The translations under genes were made by a program, and so were the position numbers. A stretch of DNA of 19,980 nt from Bacillota bacterium (GTDB taxonomy: Bacteria > Bacillota_A > Clostridia > Lachnospirales > Bianqueaceae). Shown piece after piece: positions 6,900 through 13,651 of this stretch (positions within the stretch are counted from its first letter, which is position 1; each line of letters opens with the position of its first letter). The stretch spans positions 1 through 19,980 of the forward strand of contig JAFOIR010000038.1 of the NCBI GenBank assembly GCA_017420625.1, read 5' to 3'. Under the pieces are notes generated by a model. That model was given only the letters and a program-made list of their open reading frames with translations. It made no database searches and had not been told where the DNA came from.

Positions 6900-8315
6900 T
6901 TACTTGATCGTCTCTACTTTGATGATATTCGTATTGCCGCCGCCGATCCCGATCTGACCGCCGGTCATGACAATATTGTCGCCCTTCTTCAGGCTGAAGG
7001 TCGCCTTGGCAAGATTCTGGGCCTGATAGAAAACGACATCCAGTGAGTTATATTCTTCGGAAATGACGGGTGTTACACCCCAGGAGAGATTGAGTTTCCT
7101 CCAGGCGCGGCGGTCCGTCGTGTTGCCCAGAATATCCATGGGGCAGCGGAAACGGCTGACCATTCGGGCTGTCCGGCCGCTCATGGAGTTGACGACGATG
7201 CATTTGGCGTTCACATCGATGGCCATGGCACAGGTTGCGTGAGAGATCGCATCCAGATTGTTGTGGATCTTGTATTCGGTATTCATGAACCACTGGCGGT
7301 AATCGATGTGCTCTTCCGTATACTGTGCGATCTTGGCCATGTTCTCGACGGCTTTGACCGGATATTTGCCGGCGGCCGTTTCACCCGAGAGCATAATGGC
7401 AGAGGATCCGTCATAGACCGCGTTGGCAACGTCCGAGATCTCCGCCCGGGTCGGACGGGGATTCTGAATCATCGACTCCAGCATCTCAGTGGCGGTGACG
7501 ACCCGTTTGCCCAGCATACGGCATTTGCTGATCAGATATTTCTGGATGGCCGGCACTTCGATGAAGGGGATCTCGACGCCCAGATCGCCTCTGGCGACCA
7601 TGATGCCGTCTGCGATCTCGCAGATCTCTTCGATGTTGTCGACGCCCGCCCGATTCTCGATCTTGGCAATGATATCGATATCCTTTCCGCCGTGCTCATC
7701 CATAAAGCTGCGAAGGGCAAGCATGTCGGATTTGTTGGAGACGAAGGAGGCAGCGACAAAATCCACGCCGTGTTCAATGCCAAAGAGAATGTCCGATTTA
7801 TCCTGCTCGCTTAAATAATCTCCGGTCAGAACTTTGCCCGGAAAGCTCATGCTCTTCCGGTTGGAGAGCTCTCCGCCGACGACAGCCCGGCAGATAGTTC
7901 TTGGCCCGTCGAATCCGGTCACTTCGAAGATGACCAGTCCGTTGTTGACCAGGATCCGGTCACCGGGACTTAGTTCGCTCGACAGACGAGGGTAATTGAC
8001 GCCTACGATCGTTTCATCTCCCTCGATCTCTTCAGAAGTAAAGGTGAAGGTGGCTCCGTCAGGAATCATCACCTTTCCGTTTTTGAAGGTCTTGATCCGG
8101 TATTCGGGTCCTTTGGTATCCAGCATGATCGCGATGGGAAGATCCAGTTCCTCCCGTACCGCTGTGATCGTCTCGATCTTTTTCAGATGTTCTTCATGTG
8201 TTCCATGAGAAAAATTCAGCCTGGCAACATTCATTCCGGCGAGGCACAGCTGCTTCAGGACCTCCGGAGATTCCGATGCGGGGCCGATCGTGCAGATAAT
8301 TTTCGTTTTGCGCAT
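6900..8315 (-). CDS. pyk: Pyruvate kinase
   Basis: This 471-residue protein catalyses the last step of glycolysis, phosphoenolpyruvate plus ADP to pyruvate plus ATP. It shows the family start KTKIICTIGPAS, the R32-N34-S36 active-site residues in ARLNFSHGTHEEH, and the catalytic and metal site K218-E220 in IIAKIENRAG followed by ARGDLGVE (241-248, with D244). MLDTKGPEYR (64-73) has Glu at position 71, the residue linked in this family to K+ dependence (a Lys there marks K+-independent enzymes). The barrel, B domain and C domain are all present. The extra C-terminal PEP-utiliser-like domain of Bacillus-type pyruvate kinases is absent. The ATG at 8315 follows GAGGTGATC. The gene is divergent from the Gfo/Idh/MocA gene and followed closely by the isomerase. 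Confidence 0.98.
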   Translation of the reverse strand: MRKTKIICTIGPASESPEVLKQLCLAGMNVARLNFSHGTHEEHLKKIETITAVREELDLPIAIMLDTKGPEYRIKTFKNGKVMIPDGATFTFTSEEIEGDETIVGVNYPRLSSELSPGDRILVNNGLVIFEVTGFDGPRTICRAVVGGELSNRKSMSFPGKVLTGDYLSEQDKSDILFGIEHGVDFVAASFVSNKSDMLALRSFMDEHGGKDIDIIAKIENRAGVDNIEEICEIADGIMVARGDLGVEIPFIEVPAIQKYLISKCRMLGKRVVTATEMLESMIQNPRPTRAEISDVANAVYDGSSAIMLSGETAAGKYPVKAVENMAKIAQYTEEHIDYRQWFMNTEYKIHNNLDAISHATCAMAIDVNAKCIVVNSMSGRTARMVSRFRCPMDILGNTTDRRAWRKLNLSWGVTPVISEEYNSLDVVFYQAQNLAKATFSLKKGDNIVMTGGQIGIGGGNTNIIKVETIK

Positions 8316-8351
8316 GATAAGATCACCTCAGCTGATGATTTTGATGGTTTG

Positions 8352-8380
8352 ATTGTACCATATCGGGCAGGCGGAAACAA
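8352..8380 (-). promoter_or_regulatory. Promoter for pyk
   Basis: On the minus strand TTGTTT (8380-8375) and TACAAT (8357-8352) are 17 bases apart, and TGG before the -10 makes it an extended -10 promoter. The -35 is weak. The leader to the ATG at 8315 would be about 30 bases. Confidence 0.5.
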
Positions 8381-8405
8381 TGGGTTTTCCAAGGGAGAAT
8401 ACTTA

Positions 8406-8434
8406 TTGACGATAGTTTAAAAATACGGTACAAT
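8406..8434 (+). promoter_or_regulatory. Promoter for the Gfo/Idh/MocA-isomerase operon
   Basis: TTGACG (8406-8411) and TACAAT (8429-8434) are spaced by exactly 17 bases, each 5 of 6 to consensus. The predicted leader is about 40 bases and ends in AGGAGG (8465-8470) before the ATG at 8481. This is one of the strongest promoters in the window by eye. Confidence 0.7.
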
Positions 8435-8480
8435 CAAGGATGGTTTAATCATAAATCAATTATCAGGAGGAAGACTATTC

Positions 8481-9572
8481 ATGGCAATCAAAGTTGGTAT
8501 TATCGGCTGTGGCGGAATCGCGAATCAAAAGCATTTTCCTGCCCTCAAAGCACTGGGAAACAGGGTGGAGATCGTTGCGTTCTGCGATATCATCAAAGAA
8601 AGAGCAGAAAAAGCTGCTGCTGAGTTTGGAACTCCCGACGCTAAAGTATTTACAGACTATCGTGATCTGGTCGCGATTCCCGAAATCGAATCCGTCCATG
8701 TCCTGACGCCGAACGTATCACACTGTGAACTGACGGTTGCTGCGCTGGATGCCGGCAAGAATGTCCTCTGTGAAAAACCCATGGCTGCAACTCCGGCCGA
8801 TGCTCAGAAGATGCTGGATGCGCAGAAGAGAAGCGGCAAGATCCTGACTATCGGATATCAGAACCGCTGCCGCCAGGACAGCCTGACGCTGAAAGCGATC
8901 TGCGACAATGGCGAACTGGGTGAAATCTATTATGCCAAAGCCCGTGCGATCCGTCGCCGCGGTGTTCCAACCTGGGGCGTATTCCCGGATAAATCCAAAC
9001 AGGGCGGCGGTCCTCTGATCGACATCGGAACCCACTCGCTGGATCTGACTCTGTGGATGATGAACAACTATAAACCCAAATCAGTTATGGGTGCCAGCTT
9101 TGAAAAGCTCGGCCGTCTGCTCAAACCCGGCGAGCAGGGCAATATGATGGGTGTCTGGGATCCGGAGACCTATGAAGTAGAAGATTCAGCATTCGGTTTC
9201 GTAACGATGGAAAACGGTGCGGTCATCGTGATTGAGGCATCCTGGGCACTCAATACGCTGGATGTATCGGAGGCGCTGACGGAACTTTGCGGTACCAAAG
9301 CCGGTGCAGACATGAAAGACGGCCTTCGCATCAATACCATCATGTATGATAAAATGACCACGATCAAACCCGAATGCCGCACACCCAGAGGTGTCGATTT
9401 CTTCCCGGGTGCGAGTGCGCTTCCCGCTCCTGTCTATGAAGCGACCAGGTATTATGATGCCATCGAAGGCAAAGGTGAGCCGGTAGTCAAACCGGAAGAA
9501 GCCTTTGTGGTGACCCAGATCCTGGATGCTATTTATCAGTCCGCCAAGACCGGAAAACTGATCGAATTCTGA
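8481..9572 (+). CDS. Gfo/Idh/MocA family NAD(P)-dependent oxidoreductase
   Basis: This 363-residue cytosolic enzyme has an N-terminal Rossmann domain with GIIGCGGIA at residues 6-14 and the family's second signature CEKPMA at 97-102, where K99 takes part in catalysis. The C-terminal alpha/beta domain carries LIDIGTHSLDLTLWMM (179-194), giving the catalytic Asp181 and His185. Members oxidise or reduce hydroxyls of sugars, inositols and related compounds, often making 3-keto intermediates; the substrate is not evident here. The gene opens a two-gene operon with a TIM-barrel isomerase 50 bases downstream, a pairing typical of sugar or polyol catabolism. It diverges from pyk. The GGVPTWGV-type segment around 160-167 is also seen in relatives acting on large glycosides, which is suggestive only. 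Confidence 0.93.
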   Translation: MAIKVGIIGCGGIANQKHFPALKALGNRVEIVAFCDIIKERAEKAAAEFGTPDAKVFTDYRDLVAIPEIESVHVLTPNVSHCELTVAALDAGKNVLCEKPMAATPADAQKMLDAQKRSGKILTIGYQNRCRQDSLTLKAICDNGELGEIYYAKARAIRRRGVPTWGVFPDKSKQGGGPLIDIGTHSLDLTLWMMNNYKPKSVMGASFEKLGRLLKPGEQGNMMGVWDPETYEVEDSAFGFVTMENGAVIVIEASWALNTLDVSEALTELCGTKAGADMKDGLRINTIMYDKMTTIKPECRTPRGVDFFPGASALPAPVYEATRYYDAIEGKGEPVVKPEEAFVVTQILDAIYQSAKTGKLIEF

Positions 9573-9622
9573 TCAGGCACCGGCAGGAAATAAAAAACTC
9601 TCATAAAGAAAGGAATTTTACA

Positions 9623-10456
9623 ATGGATAAAGTTTATCTTCAGACTTATTCACTCGGCCAGACCTTCCGTGATGACTTCAAGGGCAGCATGGAAAAACTG
9701 AAAGCACTGGGTTATGACGGCGTCGAATTTGCCGGCTACTACGGCGATATGACTGCCACTGAGCTGAAAGCCTATCTGGATGAGATCGGCATGGAATGCG
9801 TTTCCGGCCATGTTCAGCTGAACCAGATCGAGGAGACCATCCCCTTCCTGAAGGAAGTCGGCGCCAGATTGATCATCTGCCCGATGACCCGTTTCCAGAC
9901 CAAGGAAGAATGTCTTCAGGTGGCTGCAGAATTCAACCGTCTTGGCAAACTGGCGAAGGAAGCCGGCCTGCAGTTCGGTTATCACAATCATACCGACGAG
10001 TTCGCCGAGATCGACGGCAAATATCTCCTGGAGATCGTCATGGAGAACACAGATCCGGATCTTGTGAAATTCCAGATCGATGTAGGCTGGGCAGCTGCTG
10101 CCGGTATCAATGTACCGGAATTTCTGACCAAGTATCAGGATCGTCTGTGCGCGATCCATGTCAAGGAAGCCGACAGAGTCGTAGGACCGCAGAAACCGCT
10201 TGATTTCTCCAAGGTCAAACACGGCGAAGACGGAAGACCAATCTTCCCGCCGGAGCTTCTGGCTCACCTTCAGGAAATGAAGACTCTGGACTGCCCGACC
10301 GGCAAGGGACTGACCAACTGGAAAGTCGTTCGCGACATCGCGAACAAAGCCGGTGCAGGCATCTATATCATCGAGCGTGAATGGGATTACAAAGGTGATG
10401 ACATCTTTGGATGCGTCAAAGAAGACATTGATTCTCTGAGAGAGATCTTTGCATAA
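9623..10456 (+). CDS. Sugar phosphate isomerase/epimerase (TIM barrel)
   Basis: This 277-residue protein is another xylose-isomerase-like TIM barrel. Visible family features are the opening VYLQTYSL and KALGYDGVEFAGYYG (27-41), YHNHTDEF (120-127), the metal ligand D153 in FQIDVGWAAAAG, H179 in AIHVKEAD and the closing Glu251 in IIEREW. Such enzymes isomerise, epimerise or dehydrate sugar or polyol intermediates; because it shares an operon with a Gfo/Idh/MocA dehydrogenase, it most likely acts on that enzyme's product or precursor. It is clearly not a recent copy of the 5888-6811 gene, since length and motifs differ. AAAGGAA precedes the ATG. An intrinsic terminator starts 9 bases after the stop. 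Confidence 0.9.
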   Translation: MDKVYLQTYSLGQTFRDDFKGSMEKLKALGYDGVEFAGYYGDMTATELKAYLDEIGMECVSGHVQLNQIEETIPFLKEVGARLIICPMTRFQTKEECLQVAAEFNRLGKLAKEAGLQFGYHNHTDEFAEIDGKYLLEIVMENTDPDLVKFQIDVGWAAAAGINVPEFLTKYQDRLCAIHVKEADRVVGPQKPLDFSKVKHGEDGRPIFPPELLAHLQEMKTLDCPTGKGLTNWKVVRDIANKAGAGIYIIEREWDYKGDDIFGCVKEDIDSLREIFA

Positions 10457-10465
10457 GAAACAGCC

Positions 10466-10501
10466 GAGGGGATGTAAAGTGATTTACACCCCCTCTTTTT
10501 T
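10466..10501 (+). terminator. Intrinsic terminator after the oxidoreductase-isomerase operon
   Basis: GAGGGG and CCCCTC pair, followed inward by one A-C mismatch and TGTAAA with TTTACA, around a GTGA loop. The stem is followed by six T residues. It closes the two-gene operon and insulates it from the next promoter at 10562. Confidence 0.88.
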
Positions 10502-10561
10502 CGCCCTGTAAAGGACGGAGTTGATCGCTCCGGACCTGATCCAAGAAATTGCGCGTAAACG

Positions 10562-10590
10562 TTGTATTTATGAAAGAAATATGATATAAT
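10562..10590 (+). promoter_or_regulatory. Promoter at the head of the eight-gene plus-strand run
   Basis: TTGTAT (10562-10567) and a perfect TATAAT (10585-10590) are separated by 17 bases. Transcription would start near 10597. That places the in-frame TTG at 10597 at the very 5' end of the mRNA and favours the ATG at 10627 as the start of the first gene. No other clear promoter or terminator was seen before the right edge. Confidence 0.65.
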
Positions 10591-10626
10591 AGGCATTTGA
10601 ATAATGTCTGCTTGGGGGATTCGCAA

Positions 10627-11706
10627 ATGAACGGCCAGATGGCTCTTGACAGTCTGATCCAGGGATATGTGGATCGGGGATATTTTCCCAGCTGCACAGT
10701 CAGTGTTTTTGATCGGGAAGGAACGCTCTATCGGAAAGCATTCGGTACGAATGATTTTCCGGGAGGAATCAGACGAGCGGCTGATACAGACACCGCCTAT
10801 GATATGGCATCCTGTACCAAGATCGCTACGGCGACAGGTATCCTGCTGCTGATCTCGGAAGGAAAGCTTTCTCTGGAGGATTATCTTCCGGATATCCTTC
10901 CGGAAATCAGAAACTATCCGGATCTTTTCTCCAGAACGGAGCATACCACGATCCGGCAGCTTCTGACCCATACCAGCGGGATCCTGGACTGGTATCCGTT
11001 CTATGTACAGAAGGGCAAAGACTTTTTCGAGGTATTCGAAAGCTTTATCGGCGCTACGAAAGTACAGGAAGGCATGGTCTATTCCGACATGAACTTCATG
11101 CTGCTCGGAAAGGTGCTTGAAAGAGTCAAAGGCAAGGATCTGCGTGCATGTCAGCAGGATCTGAAGAGTCTTCTCGGAGCCGGGAGGATGGATTATCCGC
11201 AGGCGGGAGCTATATTTTCCGAATCGGACAACATCGCGCCGTCCTGCTTTGGCAATGCGATCGAAGAGCATATGGTCGCGGAGCGGGGACTGATCTTCCG
11301 GCAGTGGCGGTCCAAGGATCGTCCGACGATCGGCGTCAATGACGGCAATGCGCATTATTTCTTTGACGATGCCGCAGGACATGCGGGCATCATTGCTGAT
11401 GCCGATGCCTATGAGAGGCTCGGCCGTCTGTACCTTACGAGTGAGGATCCTGTTCTCATCTCATCGATGCAGGATGTTGGCTGCGGCCGGGGACTCGGCT
11501 GGCAGATCGATCCGCTGCTGTATCCGGAAGGATGCGGACATACCGGTTTTTCCGGAACCTACATTTATGTTTGCCGGAGCAAAGGATTCGGTGTCGTGGC
11601 ACTGGCCAACCGACTGGCTTTCCGCGTGGCACATGGCACAAATACCAATGAATTCCGCCGGGCTCTGGCAGATGCAGTCTATCAGCAGTTTTCCAACAGG
11701 AAATAA
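10627..11706 (+). CDS. Beta-lactamase-fold serine hydrolase (class C / esterase EstB-like)
   Basis: This 359-residue protein has the penicillin-binding-protein/beta-lactamase fold. The nucleophile motif SxxK is S62-C-T-K65 in MASCTKIAT. The second motif reads Y152-S-D where class C enzymes have YxN, and the third is H305-T-G in CGHTGFSGT where beta-lactamases have KTG; both changes are common in esterases and D-peptidases of the family. QLLTHTSGILDW (111-122) is the conserved loop. No signal peptide is visible, so it is probably cytosolic and unlikely to give antibiotic resistance. The ATG at 10627 is chosen because GGGGGA lies eight bases upstream; an upstream in-frame TTG at 10597 would add 10 residues but coincides with the transcription start. 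The substrate is unknown. Confidence 0.88.
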   Translation: MNGQMALDSLIQGYVDRGYFPSCTVSVFDREGTLYRKAFGTNDFPGGIRRAADTDTAYDMASCTKIATATGILLLISEGKLSLEDYLPDILPEIRNYPDLFSRTEHTTIRQLLTHTSGILDWYPFYVQKGKDFFEVFESFIGATKVQEGMVYSDMNFMLLGKVLERVKGKDLRACQQDLKSLLGAGRMDYPQAGAIFSESDNIAPSCFGNAIEEHMVAERGLIFRQWRSKDRPTIGVNDGNAHYFFDDAAGHAGIIADADAYERLGRLYLTSEDPVLISSMQDVGCGRGLGWQIDPLLYPEGCGHTGFSGTYIYVCRSKGFGVVALANRLAFRVAHGTNTNEFRRALADAVYQQFSNRK

Positions 11707-11735
11707 AAACAAAAAGATACAAGGAGAGCAAGTCC

Positions 11736-12245
11736 ATGAAAACGATCAAGAAGATCATCGTTATTGCCCTGGCAGTCCTGATGGCTCTGTCCATGACAGC
11801 CTGCAAGAGCAAAGTACAGAAATATCAGGAGAGCCTTTCTTCTGTCCTGACCGAGATCACCGACATGAATGCAGACATCAAAGCGACGGTGGCATCTCTG
11901 CAGACAGCGCTGGAAGGCGGGGATCAGAAGGCCTATTCGGAAGCCCTTTCACAGCTTACGGATTATGCCAATCTGCTGAAGGATAAATACCAGGCGATCG
12001 CCGCGATCGAAGCACCGAAAGATCTTGCCGACAAGCAGGCTCAGCTGAAGACACATGCGGATAATCTGTGCACGATGCTGGACGACAGCATTGAGCTTTA
12101 TACCATCGCCGGACAATCCCTTTCCAGCGAACTGACGGATGAACAGATCACCAGAATTACAGAACTACAGAATGAGATCAGCACGCTGAATCCTTCTGCA
12201 GACAGCTTTGGCTCGATCTTCAACGAGATCATGAATACAAAATGA
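11736..12245 (+). CDS. Small secreted lipoprotein, unknown function
   Basis: This 169-residue protein starts with a charged n-region (MKTIKKI), a hydrophobic stretch and a lipobox MTAC with the acylated cysteine at C23, so it should be anchored on the outer face of the membrane. The mature part is highly helical and acidic, rich in Gln, Leu and Ala with heptad-like spacing (about 35-80 and 90-155), suggesting a helical bundle or coiled coil. I do not recognise a named domain. AAGGAG lies before the ATG. It starts 29 bases after the serine hydrolase and its last codon overlaps queG (ATGA), so it is co-transcribed with both. A role in the cell envelope is all that can be inferred. Confidence 0.85.
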   Translation: MKTIKKIIVIALAVLMALSMTACKSKVQKYQESLSSVLTEITDMNADIKATVASLQTALEGGDQKAYSEALSQLTDYANLLKDKYQAIAAIEAPKDLADKQAQLKTHADNLCTMLDDSIELYTIAGQSLSSELTDEQITRITELQNEISTLNPSADSFGSIFNEIMNTK

Positions 12246-13180
12246 CGAAGCTTCGTGAGGACGATCAAAAGAACTGGACCGATGAGACGCTGGGCAAGGC
12301 AAGGACTGTGATAGAAGAAAAGCTGAAGGCCGAAGGACTTTCGCAGTATGCTTTTCTTTCTCCCGGTCCGGAACTTGAAAGCGAAGAGGTCCGGTCGATT
12401 TTGGTTGTCCTCTTTCCATATCTTGCAGACGACTATCAGCCGGACGCCAATTTGTCCCTCTACTGTCGTGGAAAAGATTATCACGCAGTCGCACCGAGAT
12501 ATCTGTCCAGAGTGGCAGAAGAGGCAAAAAAAGTTCTCGGATCCGAATTTACCTACCATCCCTACGCCGATACAGGCCCCTTGAGAGACCGTCATCTGGC
12601 GCTCAGCGCCGGACTTGGATTCATCGGACGAAGTCAGATGCTCATTAACCGGACGTACGGTTCGTACTTTTTTATTGCTTACATGCTGATGAATGCGCCT
12701 TTTCAGTCCGAAAAAGTGCTGCCGGAAACACCAAAGGATGGGTTTCCCGTCAAATGTATGGAATGCGGACGATGTATCGAAGCGTGTCCCGGCGGCGTCA
12801 TCCATCGGGATGGGACATATAATTGGGAAAAGTGCCGGAGTCTGATCACACAGAAAAAAGGCGAGCTCTCGGAAGAAGAAAAGAAGATTCTTGCCAAAGA
12901 CAGCCTGATTTTCGGATGCGATATCTGTCAGACGGTCTGCCCCTATAATCAGAGGGCGAAGACATCACCGATTCCCGAGTTTACCAAGGATCGGATCGAT
13001 CGGCTGAATTTATCGGATCTGGAAGGCTTAAGCCGAAAGCAGTTTTTGGAAAAATATCCGGACCGGGCATTTACATGGCGGGGACCGGAAGTCATAAGAC
13101 GCAATCTGCGGCTTCTGGAGAAACCGCAATTGATCAGAGGGGAGGAAAGCGATGGAGATCGAGAAAAAATATCTGGTTAA
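12242..13180 (+). CDS. queG: Epoxyqueuosine reductase (short form)
   Basis: This 312-residue cobalamin- and iron-sulfur-dependent enzyme makes the last step of tRNA queuosine, reducing epoxyqueuosine to queuosine. Two [4Fe-4S] sites are seen: C172-x2-C175-x2-C178-x3-C182 (CMECGRCIEACP) and C226-x2-C229-x3-C233 (CDICQTVCPYN), with C198 as a possible further ligand. ADTGPLRDRHLA (109-120) matches the active-site loop, with D110 as the likely proton donor, and LGFIGRSQMLI follows. The protein is shorter than QueG forms that carry a C-terminal HEAT-like tRNA-binding region; here only a basic tail after 235 remains. Its ATG overlaps the lipoprotein stop by four bases and has no strong Shine-Dalgarno, so translation is probably coupled. 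Other queuosine genes are not in the window. Confidence 0.93.
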   Translation: MTKLREDDQKNWTDETLGKARTVIEEKLKAEGLSQYAFLSPGPELESEEVRSILVVLFPYLADDYQPDANLSLYCRGKDYHAVAPRYLSRVAEEAKKVLGSEFTYHPYADTGPLRDRHLALSAGLGFIGRSQMLINRTYGSYFFIAYMLMNAPFQSEKVLPETPKDGFPVKCMECGRCIEACPGGVIHRDGTYNWEKCRSLITQKKGELSEEEKKILAKDSLIFGCDICQTVCPYNQRAKTSPIPEFTKDRIDRLNLSDLEGLSRKQFLEKYPDRAFTWRGPEVIRRNLRLLEKPQLIRGEESDGDREKISG

Positions 13181-13637
13181 AGAACTGCCGGAAGACCTCT
13201 CAAGTTTTCCCTCCCGCAAACTGACTCAGAGCTATATCAGCCGAAGCCCTGTGATCCGTCTTCGAAAGATCGAAGAGGAAACAAGCGAGGGAAAAACAGA
13301 GTCCTATGTCCTTACGGTCAAGGGAGATGGACTCAGTGTTCGCGAGGAATTTGAGCTGCCGCTCAGAGAGGCTCAGTATGAGGCGCTTCGAAAGAAAGAA
13401 GAAGGCCGGGTACTGATCAAAAGAAGATATTTGATCCCCCTGAAAGATGAACAGGGGACAGAAAGGACAGCGGAACTGGATATCTTTGAAGGAGACTTCA
13501 AAGGACTCAGGCTGGTGGAAGTGGAATTTCCTTCCGAGGAAGAGATGGCGGCATTTTGTCCGCCGGACTGGTTCGGAGAGGATGTCTCTGATTCCGCCGC
13601 CTATCATAACAGTACGTTATCCGGAATAGACAGATAA
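13152..13637 (+). CDS. CYTH-domain protein (triphosphate tunnel metalloenzyme family)
   Basis: This 161-residue protein opens with the CYTH signature ExExK (MEIEKKYLV, residues 2-6), the strand that binds metal and triphosphate. Further charged strands typical of the tunnel follow: VIRLRKI (34-40), YVLTVKGDG, REEFELPL, VLIKRRYLIPL, TAELDIFEGDFKGLRLVEVEF and the end motif YHNSTLS. Members hydrolyse inorganic triphosphate or thiamine triphosphate, or cyclise ATP; bacterial stand-alone forms like this one are most often tripolyphosphatases, but the activity cannot be read from the sequence. The gene overlaps queG by 29 bases, and GGGGAGGAAAG gives it its own Shine-Dalgarno. The next gene starts 14 bases downstream. 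Confidence 0.92.
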   Translation: MEIEKKYLVKELPEDLSSFPSRKLTQSYISRSPVIRLRKIEEETSEGKTESYVLTVKGDGLSVREEFELPLREAQYEALRKKEEGRVLIKRRYLIPLKDEQGTERTAELDIFEGDFKGLRLVEVEFPSEEEMAAFCPPDWFGEDVSDSAAYHNSTLSGIDR

Positions 13638-13651
13638 GGTGAGGACCATTC

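Larger units (their letters stand above)
8349..8437. repeat. 11-base inverted repeat spanning the divergent pyk / oxidoreductase promoters
   Basis: TTGATTGTACC at 8349-8359 and GGTACAATCAA at 8427-8437 are perfect reverse complements, 67 bases apart. Each contains the -10 box of one of the two divergent promoters plus five identical flanking bases. It may be a shared operator half or a coincidence of similar promoters. Confidence 0.4.

Noticed and set aside
10597..10626. TTG start giving a 10-residue longer serine hydrolase
   Set aside because: It coincides with the predicted transcription start and has no ribosome binding site, whereas the ATG at 10627 has GGGGGA eight bases upstream.
10627..11706. 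Antibiotic resistance beta-lactamase
   Set aside because: No signal peptide and the YxN and KTG motifs are replaced; the fold is shared with many esterases and peptidases.
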